A stretch of DNA of 6,403 nt from Rhodobacteraceae bacterium UBA7436 (GCA_002478745.1 DLQI01000123.1:32125-38527); one strand, 5' to 3'. Shown: positions 1-5,490, numbered from the stretch's first letter. Made by a program: numbers and translations. The notes: generated by a model from the sequence alone, not told the origin.

Positions 1-26
1 TGTCAACCGCGAAACCTCACCAGCGC

Positions 27-170
27 TTAGCGCCAGAAAGCCAGCCATTCTGTGAATTCAGCCAGTTTTTTCGCTAAAAAGATAAGGTAGGCGGTGTCGA
101 ACATAAAAAAATCGACACACAGACCGATCACGATAATCAGACCAAGAACGAGTGCGATTGGGTTTGTCAT
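27..170 (-). CDS. Small hydrophobic membrane protein downstream of gap (47 aa)
   Basis: This is a 47-residue protein of unknown function. Residues 4-20 are a strongly hydrophobic helix, a second hydrophobic stretch covers about 22-34 (FFMF...YLIFLA), and a short tail (KKLAEFTEWLAFWR) follows with a KK pair and three Trp/Phe-rich positions. It is probably an inner-membrane protein with one or two spanning segments. The frame stays open upstream to an ATG at 233, but that longer form would run through the terminator-like hairpin at 195-222 and adds a non-hydrophobic, Pro/Arg-containing stretch, so I prefer the ATG at 170. A modest AGG lies about 10 bases before it. The gene follows gap on the same strand, 87 bases after its stop. 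From memory, similar tiny proteins ending in a DWLAFWR-like motif sit next to gap in other Rhodobacterales, which supports a real gene but gives no function. Confidence 0.72.
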   Translation of the reverse strand: MTNPIALVLGLIIVIGLCVDFFMFDTAYLIFLAKKLAEFTEWLAFWR

Positions 171-179
171 GGGATCAGG

Positions 180-222
180 CCTAAAACAACGAAAGGGTAA
201 GGCTGATATGCCAGCCTTACCC
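180..222 (-). terminator. Terminator-like hairpin after gap, before the 47-aa gene
   Basis: A perfect 11-bp inverted repeat, GGGTAAGGCTG (195-205) and CAGCCTTACCC (212-222), encloses a 6-base loop. Read on the minus strand, the stem is followed by TTTCGTTGTTTT, an interrupted T-rich tract, as expected for an intrinsic terminator of gap. The hairpin starts 35 bases beyond the gap stop codon and its T tract runs almost directly into the ribosome-binding region of the 47-aa gene. It may therefore stop most gap transcripts and let a fraction read through. Confidence 0.8.
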
Positions 223-257
223 CAATCTCGCAAGTGTAGCGTTGTTAAGCGCGTGGC

Positions 258-1259
258 TTAATCTAACTGGCCCATCGCAACAGCCACATCGGCCATGCGC
301 ACAGAGAACGCCCATTCATTGTCATACCACGCCAGCACACGCACCATGCGGCCACCCACGACCTTGGTCTGGTCAGGGGCAAAGATAGAGCTGTGCTCGG
401 TGTGGTTAAAATCGATCGATACCTTTTCTTCATCGTCATAGGCCAAGACACGGCCCATCGGACCCGCGGCGGCTTTGGCGACAGCGGCGTTCACTTCTTC
501 GACTGTTACGTCGCGCTTGGCGTAAAACGTCAGGTCGACAGCCGAAACATTGGGGGTAGGGACCCGCATCGCAGAGCCGTCCAATTTGCCCTTAAGCTGC
601 GGGAGCACTTCACCCAGGGCCTTGGCAGCACCTGTGGATGTTGGGATCATCGCCATAGCCGCAGCGCGGGCGCGGTACAGATCGTCGTGGCGGCGATCTA
701 GGGTGGGTTGGTCGCCTGTATAGCTGTGAATCGTGGTCATGATGCCAGACTCAATGCCGAATGCTGCATCCAACACCTTCGCCAGCGGCGCAAGGCAGTT
801 GGTGGTGCAAGATCCGTTTGAGATCATCGTGTCATTGGCTGCCATCAACTCGTCGTTGACGCCAAATACCACTGTCTTGTCGACGTTTTTACCGGGGGCA
901 GACAACAGCACACGTTTCGCGCCGCGCTCGATGTGCTTTTTGGCTTTGTGCCCGTCGTTAAAATTGCCGGTGCATTCCAGCACAACATCGCAACCCGACC
1001 AATCCAGCTCGTCCATATTGTAGGTCGAAAACATCTCGATCTCGCCGCGCCCCAAATCAAGGGTGCGATTGCCAACGGTGATGTCCTGAGGATAACGGCC
1101 ATGGACAGAGTCATATTTGATCAGATGCGCAGCAGTGGCCAAAGGCCCCGTCGCATTGACCTTAACAACTTCAATATCGTTGCGCAGCGATTGCGAGATA
1201 TGAGACAGAGTACAGCGCCCGATGCGGCCAAACCCGTTGATGCCTACTTTTACCGTCAT
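258..1259 (-). CDS. gap: Glyceraldehyde-3-phosphate dehydrogenase, type I
   Basis: This 333-residue cytoplasmic enzyme interconverts glyceraldehyde 3-phosphate and 1,3-bisphosphoglycerate using NAD(P). Length is normal for a family that works as a homotetramer. Residues 7-15 (INGFGRIGR) are the Rossmann dinucleotide loop. The active-site segment SNGSCTTNCLAP holds the catalytic Cys151, and His178 (TTIHSYTGDQ) is the paired base. The WYDNEW motif is at 311-316. The Asp that normally ends the second beta strand and binds the NAD ribose (IND in most enzymes) is Ala36 here (VNATG), and the usual Leu-Pro pair near 189-190 is Arg-Arg (LDRRHDD). Both changes point away from strict NAD preference. 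The ATG at 1259 has AGGA seven bases upstream and begins exactly at the conserved N-terminus. The gene lies downstream of tkt on the same strand, but four small genes and their own intergenic spaces intervene, so it probably has its own promoter. Confidence 0.97.
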   Translation of the reverse strand: MTVKVGINGFGRIGRCTLSHISQSLRNDIEVVKVNATGPLATAAHLIKYDSVHGRYPQDITVGNRTLDLGRGEIEMFSTYNMDELDWSGCDVVLECTGNFNDGHKAKKHIERGAKRVLLSAPGKNVDKTVVFGVNDELMAANDTMISNGSCTTNCLAPLAKVLDAAFGIESGIMTTIHSYTGDQPTLDRRHDDLYRARAAAMAMIPTSTGAAKALGEVLPQLKGKLDGSAMRVPTPNVSAVDLTFYAKRDVTVEEVNAAVAKAAAGPMGRVLAYDDEEKVSIDFNHTEHSSIFAPDQTKVVGGRMVRVLAWYDNEWAFSVRMADVAVAMGQLD

Positions 1260-1285
1260 TTTAGAATCCTCGAAATACCCAATTT

Positions 1286-1300
1286 CTAAGATGTTCTTAG
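1286..1300 (-). promoter_or_regulatory. Small hairpin in the probable gap mRNA leader
   Basis: CTAAGA (1286-1291) and TCTTAG (1295-1300) form a perfect 6-bp stem with a 3-base loop, 27-41 bases before the gap start codon and upstream of its AGGA ribosome-binding site. On the minus strand the stem is flanked by CCCC on the 5' side and, a few bases past it, GGG on the 3' side, so it could extend with an internal bulge. Whether it affects translation or stability cannot be told from sequence. Confidence 0.35.
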
Positions 1301-1346
1301 GGGGCTGGGTTTGATCAAGAAAGGGTTAAATAAGGCAAAATCAAAC

Positions 1347-1360
1347 TGTTAGCGGCAACG
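1347..1360. promoter_or_regulatory. LacI-family operator-like site 1 upstream of gap
   Basis: TGTTAGCGGCAACG matches 11 of 14 positions of the palindrome TGTTAGCGCTAACA, which I recall as close to the motif of CceR, a LacI-family regulator of central carbon genes in Rhodobacterales. It overlaps a weak minus-strand -35-like hexamer (TTGCCG, complement of 1353-1358), which has a poor -10-like CCTTAT 17 bases further on (complement of 1330-1335). Assignment to CceR is inference. Confidence 0.4.
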
Positions 1361-1376
1361 GTAGCGCAAACATTGA

Positions 1377-1390
1377 TGATGGCGCTAACA
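1377..1390. promoter_or_regulatory. LacI-family operator-like site 2 upstream of gap
   Basis: TGATGGCGCTAACA matches 12 of 14 positions of TGTTAGCGCTAACA and keeps the central GCGC typical of LacI-family operators. Its centre is exactly 30 bp from that of the site at 1347-1360, close to three helical turns, so two dimers could bind on a similar face of the DNA. The regulator is inferred, not shown. Confidence 0.45.
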
Positions 1391-1406
1391 AAAGTAGAGG
1401 TACTTG

Positions 1407-1420
1407 TGCAAAAATTTGCA
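1407..1420. promoter_or_regulatory. TGCAAA-AA-TTTGCA palindrome upstream of gap
   Basis: Perfect 6-bp arms, TGCAAA and TTTGCA, surround a 2-base centre. A near-copy of the whole GTGCAAAA...TTGCAT context occurs upstream of tkt at 5402-5414. It is a candidate binding site for an unidentified regulator and lies about 150 bases before the gap start. Confidence 0.4.
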
Positions 1421-1538
1421 TTGGGTGGGAAAAGCTAAAGATGGAGATGGGGTTGGCCGTGGTGAGCAACCGACGTGCTGGCCGTATGCCCAGTTCTGAA
1501 CATGCGGGTGCAACAACTCAAGCCACATTCAGATGAAG

Positions 1539-1763
1539 TCATTCGCTGACGATGTTTTTTAGGATGTACCAAATGATTTTGAACGGCAGTAGGAATGGGA
1601 AAAGTAGCAGTTTGATAAGCCCAATAGCCAATTGATACCCTAATGGCCGCTCAGTTTTGACAGGAGAATCGAACTCAATGGAAACTTGAGCATTTCGATC
1701 CCCCTCTTCAAAGTTGGCGATGTGGACCTTTGTTTTGGACCGTTTTTTAAACATCGCCCACAT
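1539..1763 (-). CDS. Small protein with C-terminal membrane segment (74 aa)
   Basis: I do not recognise this 74-residue protein. It starts with a very basic segment (MFKKRSKTK, residues 4-12), continues with a short polar part rich in acidic residues (about 18-40), and ends with one hydrophobic segment at about 43-69 (LGYQLAIGLIKLLLFPFLLPFKIIWYIL) that should lie in or across the inner membrane. The start at 1763 lies five bases after the stop codon of the Cys-rich gene at 1769-1954, so the two are almost certainly co-transcribed and probably translationally coupled; no strong ribosome-binding site is visible. An in-frame ATG at 1754 (Met4) is an alternative start. The DNA is AT-rich compared with gap and tkt. 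The possible role, an integral partner of the Cys-rich protein, is inference from position only. Confidence 0.62.
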   Translation of the reverse strand: MWAMFKKRSKTKVHIANFEEGDRNAQVSIEFDSPVKTERPLGYQLAIGLIKLLLFPFLLPFKIIWYILKNIVSE

Positions 1764-1768
1764 AAACT

Positions 1769-1954
1769 TTAATCTCGGAAACTGCCGTCTGCGCGACGTT
1801 GGTGTTGCGACATCAGGTGTTTACACTGAGGGCATCTTCTTTGGAAAAGCCCAATGTTCCAGAATGTTAGCAAACGCCAAGCCAACCGTGGCAGGCCAAA
1901 AAGTAGACTTTTGATTGGGGATTCTGTGCAAAGTTTACAATCACGACACGACAT
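1769..1954 (-). CDS. Small Cys-rich, zinc-ribbon-like protein (61 aa)
   Basis: This 61-residue protein has no function I can name. Two Cys clusters bracket a hydrophobic middle: CRDCKLC at residues 3-9 and CPQCKH at 41-46, followed by His51. The spacing CxxC...CxxC is that of a small metal-binding (zinc-ribbon-like) fold. Residues 13-39 (IKSLLFGLPRLAWRLLTFWNIGLFQRR) form an amphipathic or membrane-seeking helix, which is unusual between two metal knuckles. The tail HQRRADGSFRD resembles a recurring C-terminal pattern of small zinc-ribbon proteins. The start at 1954 is supported by an excellent AAGGAAG about four bases upstream. It is the first gene of a two-gene unit with the 74-aa membrane protein. 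No leader for export is present, so it should act in the cytoplasm or at the inner face of the membrane. Confidence 0.72.
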   Translation of the reverse strand: MSCRDCKLCTESPIKSLLFGLPRLAWRLLTFWNIGLFQRRCPQCKHLMSQHQRRADGSFRD

Positions 1955-2117
1955 ATAACTTCCTTCTTTTATCTTCTTGTAATATTTTTTGCCAAATCAG
2001 TTAGCGACTTGTCTCGCACTACTCTGATGAGCAACATCTTGAAATTCTCAAATAAAACAGATCTCTAGTCGACGTATCTTTGGATTACCGGCGGTATCAT
2101 CTGCTTGCTGATCTGAA

Positions 2118-2151
2118 TGTGCAGGCGTTGGACCTGCACAGTTAGCCAACG
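2118..2151. other. Interleaved inverted repeats downstream of the secreted-protein gene
   Basis: TGTGCAGG (2118-2125) pairs with CCTGCACA (2133-2140), an 8-bp stem with a 7-base loop. The loop contains CGTTGG (2126-2131), which is complementary to CCAACG (2146-2151). The two pairings interleave, so they are either alternatives or a pseudoknot-like pair. The hairpin lies 27-49 bases past the stop of the gene at 2167-2511 and could help end its transcript, but the minus-strand sequence after it (TTCAGATCAG) is not T-rich. Confidence 0.4.
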
Positions 2152-2166
2152 AGCGTCTCAAAGCGC

Positions 2167-2511
2167 TTAGCATTTGATGCGCAGGTTCAAATATCCATCG
2201 TTGTAGGTCATCATTTTTCCATCTTCCGTAATCGACATCAAAACGCGACCCCCGTCGACGTTTTCACCTTCAGATACACATTTACGGTCATAAAGGACTG
2301 TGTTTTTCATCCCTCGAATGGGCGTCGGATTTAACAATTCGCATGAAGATTCATAACGGTACGAAACATTGCCAGAGATACTCTGACGGGTATCGCTCAA
2401 GCCTCCGTCGGCGCAATATGCCTTTTCTAAGTCCCAATTCCCGTCAAAGGGGCCCGCGGCAGAAGCCGTTGAAATGAGAAGCGATAGGGTAACAGTAGCA
2501 AAGATGCGCAT
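2167..2511 (-). CDS. Small secreted Cys-containing protein (114 aa)
   Basis: This is an exported protein of unknown function. Residues 1-18 are a typical Sec signal peptide (MRIF, hydrophobic core TVTLSLLIS, then TASA) with likely signal peptidase I cleavage after ASA at 18. The mature part of about 96 residues starts AGPFDGNWDLEKAYCADGG and has four Cys (33, 57, 78, 114), the last being the C-terminal residue; an even number fits two disulfides in the periplasm. The pattern 'G.W......C' followed by 'YESSC.L.NP' and 'LYD.KC..EG' looks like a family of short Rhodobacteraceae periplasmic proteins that I recall as uncharacterised. The start has AAGGA seven bases upstream. It lies 62 bases after the lipoprotein gene at 2574-2960 on the same strand, so the two may be an envelope-protein operon, although a separate promoter is possible. 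Confidence 0.8.
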   Translation of the reverse strand: MRIFATVTLSLLISTASAAGPFDGNWDLEKAYCADGGLSDTRQSISGNVSYRYESSCELLNPTPIRGMKNTVLYDRKCVSEGENVDGGRVLMSITEDGKMMTYNDGYLNLRIKC

Positions 2512-2573
2512 TTTGGGATCCTTTGGGTATTGAGCGTTAACAAGTTACAACCTGAGGAATTCGACTTATTTGG

Positions 2574-2960
2574 TCACATCTGGCATCCATAGCCACCTGG
2601 CACAGGCTGATCCTGACGAGGGAAGCCAAAGCTGCGGTTTGGAAACTCGACAACGAAACCTCCATTTGCCCAAGCCCAAGTACCATTTTCATCATCCGAA
2701 GAAAAAGCAGCGCAATCATTTCTCATGATCAATCTGACGGAAGAACCTTCAAGAATGGCAAAATCCCGCTCGACGTGATAGGTATAATCTCGGCCATTCG
2801 AGTCGAAGTAATATGCAAATTTCACCGAGCTTGGGGGCATTGTTGGCCCGGGATCCTCCGTTAATACTGGCGCTGGATCCTGCGCTATTCCACCTTCATC
2901 AGACATGCAGCCCGAGAGGGTCAACGTTGCGATTATTGCGGATGTCCAAATTGACTTCAT
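2574..2960 (-). CDS. Small lipoprotein (128 aa)
   Basis: This is a predicted lipoprotein with no recognised domain. The N-terminus MKSIWTSAIIATLTLSGC has a Lys, a hydrophobic core and a good lipobox LSGC with Cys18 as the lipidated residue after signal peptidase II cleavage. The next residues are MSDEGG, and no Asp follows the Cys directly, so by the rule used for enterobacteria it would go to the outer membrane. Residues 20-45 are a Pro/Asp/Glu-rich flexible linker. The globular part (about 47-128) is rich in aromatic residues (FAYYFDSNGRDYTYHVERDF, NGTWAWANGGFVVEFPNRSFGFPRQ) and has two further Cys (83 and 126) that could form a disulfide. The start at 2960 has a weaker TAAGAG as ribosome-binding site. 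It precedes the secreted-protein gene in the same direction. Confidence 0.8.
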   Translation of the reverse strand: MKSIWTSAIIATLTLSGCMSDEGGIAQDPAPVLTEDPGPTMPPSSVKFAYYFDSNGRDYTYHVERDFAILEGSSVRLIMRNDCAAFSSDDENGTWAWANGGFVVEFPNRSFGFPRQDQPVPGGYGCQM

Positions 2961-3089
2961 AGAAAACTCTTACTTTAGCGTTTCGATAAACTTGAAAAAT
3001 GACTCAGCTTTGAGAATTCACAAGGCAAGGGTGCTGTCTGTTTTTCAACTTTAGGGGGGTAAGCTCGAGTATCTAAACCTAAACAAACA

Positions 3090-3143
3090 GTTAACCGTCC
3101 CGCTCAAACGTTAACGCGCGCCGATCCTGAACAAGATGTTAAC
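3090..3143. repeat. Cluster of three GTTAAC palindromes
   Basis: GTTAAC occurs at 3090-3095, 3110-3115 and 3138-3143, the last two inside a shared GTTAACGC. Two more copies lie nearby at 2536-2541 and 3293-3298. Since they lie 130-185 bases before the lipoprotein start at 2960 they could be upstream operator sites, but no regulator is identifiable and no good -35/-10 pair was found in this gap. Confidence 0.3.
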
Positions 3144-3157
3144 GCACCCCAAGCCTC

Positions 3158-3194
3158 TAAAATGTACAAATCACGCCCTGATCTGTACATTTTA
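3158..3194. terminator. Long AT-bounded hairpin beyond the tkt terminator
   Basis: An 11-bp perfect inverted repeat, TAAAATGTACA (3158-3168) and TGTACATTTTA (3184-3194), is extended by four inner pairs (ATCA/TGAT) around a 5-base loop. On the minus strand the one interior mismatch becomes a G-U wobble, giving a near-continuous 16-bp stem. It ends in TTTTA on either strand. It could be a backup terminator for tkt; the TGTACA cores could alternatively be protein-binding half-sites. Confidence 0.5.
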
Positions 3195-3219
3195 CCTTTA
3201 ACCCCCACATTCCAGACAT

Positions 3220-3258
3220 AAAAAGGGCGGATGTATTGTACATAACACCCGCCCTTTT
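3220..3258 (-). terminator. tkt: Intrinsic terminator of tkt
   Basis: AAAAGGGCGG (3221-3230) and CCGCCCTTTT (3249-3258) form a 10-bp stem with GC-rich upper part; on the minus strand it is followed by a run ending TTTTT. It starts 45 bases after the tkt stop codon, as expected for a Rho-independent terminator. The 18-base loop itself contains ATGTA-TTG-TACAT, which can fold as an inner hairpin. A further small stem, CCGTTC (3270-3275) with GAACGG (3285-3290), lies between the stop codon and the terminator. Confidence 0.82.
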
Positions 3259-3302
3259 GTACATTTCAGCCGTTCAGCAGCGCCGAACGGTGCGTTAACG
3301 CC

Positions 3303-5318
3303 TTACAGAAGCGCCTTGGCTTTTGCCGCAACGTTGGCCGCTGTGATGCCGAATTGTTCGAACAATTCACCCGCTGGTGCAGAGGCACCAAAGCTGTCCA
3401 TGCCAACAAAATCAGCCTTGTTAGATTTGCCACGTTCGCCCAGCAACCACTGGTCCCAACCTTGGCGTACAGCCGCTTCAACACCCACACGAACTGGGCC
3501 GCCCGGAAGCACGCGTTTGCGGTAGCTTTCGACTTGCTGTGCGAACAATTCCATACATGGCATGGACACAACGCGTGTGCCGATCCCTTCCGCTTGTAGG
3601 ATGTCACGTGCCGCCAATGCGATCTCAACTTCTGACCCTGAGGCCATCAAGATAACCTGACGTTTGCCCTCTGCATCCGCCAAAACATAAGCGCCTTGTG
3701 CGGTCAGGTTTTTGGTTTTGTGCTCGGTGCGAACCGTTGGCAAACCTTGGCGTGTTAGGGACAAGACAGAAGGGGTCTCTTTGGTGGTCAGTGCGATTTC
3801 CCATGCCTCTGCCGTCTCTACAGTGTCCGCAGGGCGGAACACGTAAGTGTTTGGCGTTGCACGTGAAATTGCAAGGTGCTCAACAGGTTGGTGTGTTGGG
3901 CCATCTTCGCCAAGGCCGATGCTGTCGTGCGTCATAACGAAAACCGTTGGGATTTTCATCAGGGCCGCAAGGCGCATTGCAGGGCGTGCATAGTCGGTGA
4001 AGCACATGAACGTTCCGCCGTACGGACGCACACCGCCGTGCAGCGCCATGCCGTTCATCGCAGATGACATGCCATGCTCACGGATGCCCCAGTAGACGTA
4101 GCGACCCGCGCGTGTATCTAGATCGAAAACACCCATGTCAGATGTCTTGGTGTTGTTAGATCCGGTAAGGTCGGCAGAGCCGCCCACAGTCTCTGGCATA
4201 ATTGGGTTCAAGACCTGAAGCACCTTCTCAGAAGAGGCGCGTGTTGCCATCTTGGGTGCTGTTTCAGACGCTTCTTTTTTGAACGCCTTTACGGCGGCGC
4301 TTAGCTTCTTTGGAGCGTCCAAAGCATAGGCGCGTTTGAACTGTTCTTGTTTACCGTTTGGAAGGGTCGCAAAACGCTCTTCCCACTCAAGACGCGCAGC
4401 TTTCCCTTTGGTTCCAATGGCTTCCCATGCAGACTTAGTTTCTGCAGGAACTTCAAATGGACCTGTTGTCCAACCATAGGCGGCTTTGGCTGCTGCCATT
4501 TGCTCTGGATCGGTCAATGCGCCGTGGCCCTTGGATGTGTCTTGTGCTGCGTGCCCCAAAGCGATGTGGGTCTTGCAAGCGATCATTGTTGGCTTGTTAC
4601 CCTTCTTCGCCTGGGCCAACGCCTCATCAATGGCAGCCGGATCGTGGCCGTCGATTTCCAAAACAGCCCAACCTGCTGATTTGAAACGCTGAACTTGGTC
4701 CGTGCGGTCTGACAATTCAACAGTGCCATCGATGGTGATGTTGTTGTTGTCCCACATGACGATAAGCTTAGACAATGCATGGCGGCCAGCAAGTGTGATC
4801 GCCTCTTGGCTTACACCTTCCATCAAGCAGCCGTCGCCGGCCATGACGTATGTGTAGTGATCCACAGCTTTTTTGCCGTAAGTGGCGCGTTGGATTTCTT
4901 CGGCCATTGCGAAACCTACTGAGTTTGCAATGCCTTGGCCTAGTGGGCCTGTTGTAGTTTCGATACCAGTTGCATGACCGTACTCGGGGTGACCTGCAGT
5001 GATCGCGCCCCATTGGCGGAAGTTTTTGATCTGCTCCAAAGTCATGTCTTCATAGCCTGTTAAATGAAGCAGGGAATACAACAACATTGAGCCGTGGCCG
5101 GCAGATAGAATGAAGCGATCGCGATCTGGCCAATTCGGGGCAGATGCATCAAATTTCAGGTGCTTTTCAAAAAGGACAGTCGCAACGTCTGCCATACCGA
5201 TTGGCATACCAGAGTGGCCAGAGTTGGCAGCTGCAACAGCGTCTAATGTCAGCGCGCGGATGGCGGCTGATTTGGACCAATGATCGGGGTTGGCGGTGCG
5301 TAGGGCAGTCAAATCCAC
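3303..5318 (-). CDS. tkt: Transketolase
   Basis: This 671-residue thiamine-diphosphate enzyme moves two-carbon ketol units between sugar phosphates in the pentose phosphate pathway (and the Calvin cycle where present); it acts in the cytoplasm as a dimer. Full length matches the family. The N-terminal cofactor domain shows NSGHSG with His35, AGHGS with His75, GPLGQG at 124-129, and the ThDP/metal motif GDGCLMEG at 161-168 with Asn191. The middle domain has the catalytic Glu413 in IREHGM, then THDSIGLGEDGPTHQPVEH at 463-481 with His464, Asp465 and His476, and the phosphate-binding LTRQ at 521-524. The C-terminal domain runs from about 540 to the end. The start is GTG at 5318, with AAAGGA about nine bases upstream; no in-frame ATG lies close by and the N-terminus MDLTALRTANPDHW fits the family. 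It is transcribed away from the zauP-like/zapA pair. Confidence 0.98.
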   Translation of the reverse strand: MDLTALRTANPDHWSKSAAIRALTLDAVAAANSGHSGMPIGMADVATVLFEKHLKFDASAPNWPDRDRFILSAGHGSMLLYSLLHLTGYEDMTLEQIKNFRQWGAITAGHPEYGHATGIETTTGPLGQGIANSVGFAMAEEIQRATYGKKAVDHYTYVMAGDGCLMEGVSQEAITLAGRHALSKLIVMWDNNNITIDGTVELSDRTDQVQRFKSAGWAVLEIDGHDPAAIDEALAQAKKGNKPTMIACKTHIALGHAAQDTSKGHGALTDPEQMAAAKAAYGWTTGPFEVPAETKSAWEAIGTKGKAARLEWEERFATLPNGKQEQFKRAYALDAPKKLSAAVKAFKKEASETAPKMATRASSEKVLQVLNPIMPETVGGSADLTGSNNTKTSDMGVFDLDTRAGRYVYWGIREHGMSSAMNGMALHGGVRPYGGTFMCFTDYARPAMRLAALMKIPTVFVMTHDSIGLGEDGPTHQPVEHLAISRATPNTYVFRPADTVETAEAWEIALTTKETPSVLSLTRQGLPTVRTEHKTKNLTAQGAYVLADAEGKRQVILMASGSEVEIALAARDILQAEGIGTRVVSMPCMELFAQQVESYRKRVLPGGPVRVGVEAAVRQGWDQWLLGERGKSNKADFVGMDSFGASAPAGELFEQFGITAANVAAKAKALL

Positions 5319-5401
5319 GTGGTATCATCCTTTGAAAAATGTCGAAGTTAAAGCTGCATAACAGCCAAGACGCAAAGATCAAGTCGAGGATATCCGCTTC
5401 G

Positions 5402-5414
5402 TGCAAAACTTGCA
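5402..5414. promoter_or_regulatory. TGCAA-N3-TTGCA palindrome upstream of tkt
   Basis: TGCAAAACTTGCA has 5-bp arms with a 3-base centre. The surrounding GTGCAAAACTTGCAT closely resembles GTGCAAAAATTTGCAT before gap at 1406-1421, one base longer in the middle. It lies 84-96 bases before the tkt start, a plausible place for a regulator of tkt or of the divergent gene. Confidence 0.35.
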
Positions 5415-5490
5415 TGAGCTTGCGGCAACAAATCCCTGATACCAAGGGGGCGCATTTTCTTGAGGCTTTAGATAGTCTGTTTGAAATAAG

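Noticed and set aside
171..233. N-terminal extension of the 47-aa membrane protein to an ATG at 233
   Set aside because: It would translate through the terminator-like hairpin, adds a Pro/Arg/Cys stretch unlike the hydrophobic protein, and the internal ATG at 170 gives the compact family-like form.
393..1289. Plus-strand frames of 96-118 codons opposite gap
   Set aside because: Antisense shadows of a conserved gene; composition and lack of ribosome-binding sites give no support.
1451..1471. GGTTG/CAACC inverted repeat as terminator of the 74-aa gene
   Set aside because: Only 5 bp with an 11-base loop and no T tract on the minus strand; too weak to call.
4347..4692. Several plus-strand frames of 68-110 codons opposite tkt
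   Set aside because: They are antisense shadows of a fully conserved enzyme gene, rich in Trp/Cys/Arg as expected for such frames.
5347..5362. GTTA-N8-TAAC in the tkt leader as a CceR operator
   Set aside because: The half-sites resemble the motif seen before gap but the spacing is four bases too long and the central GCGC is missing.
5167..5445. Minus-strand reading frame of 92 codons overlapping the start of tkt
   Set aside because: More than half lies inside tkt in another frame; the peptide has no recognisable feature and no good ribosome-binding site.
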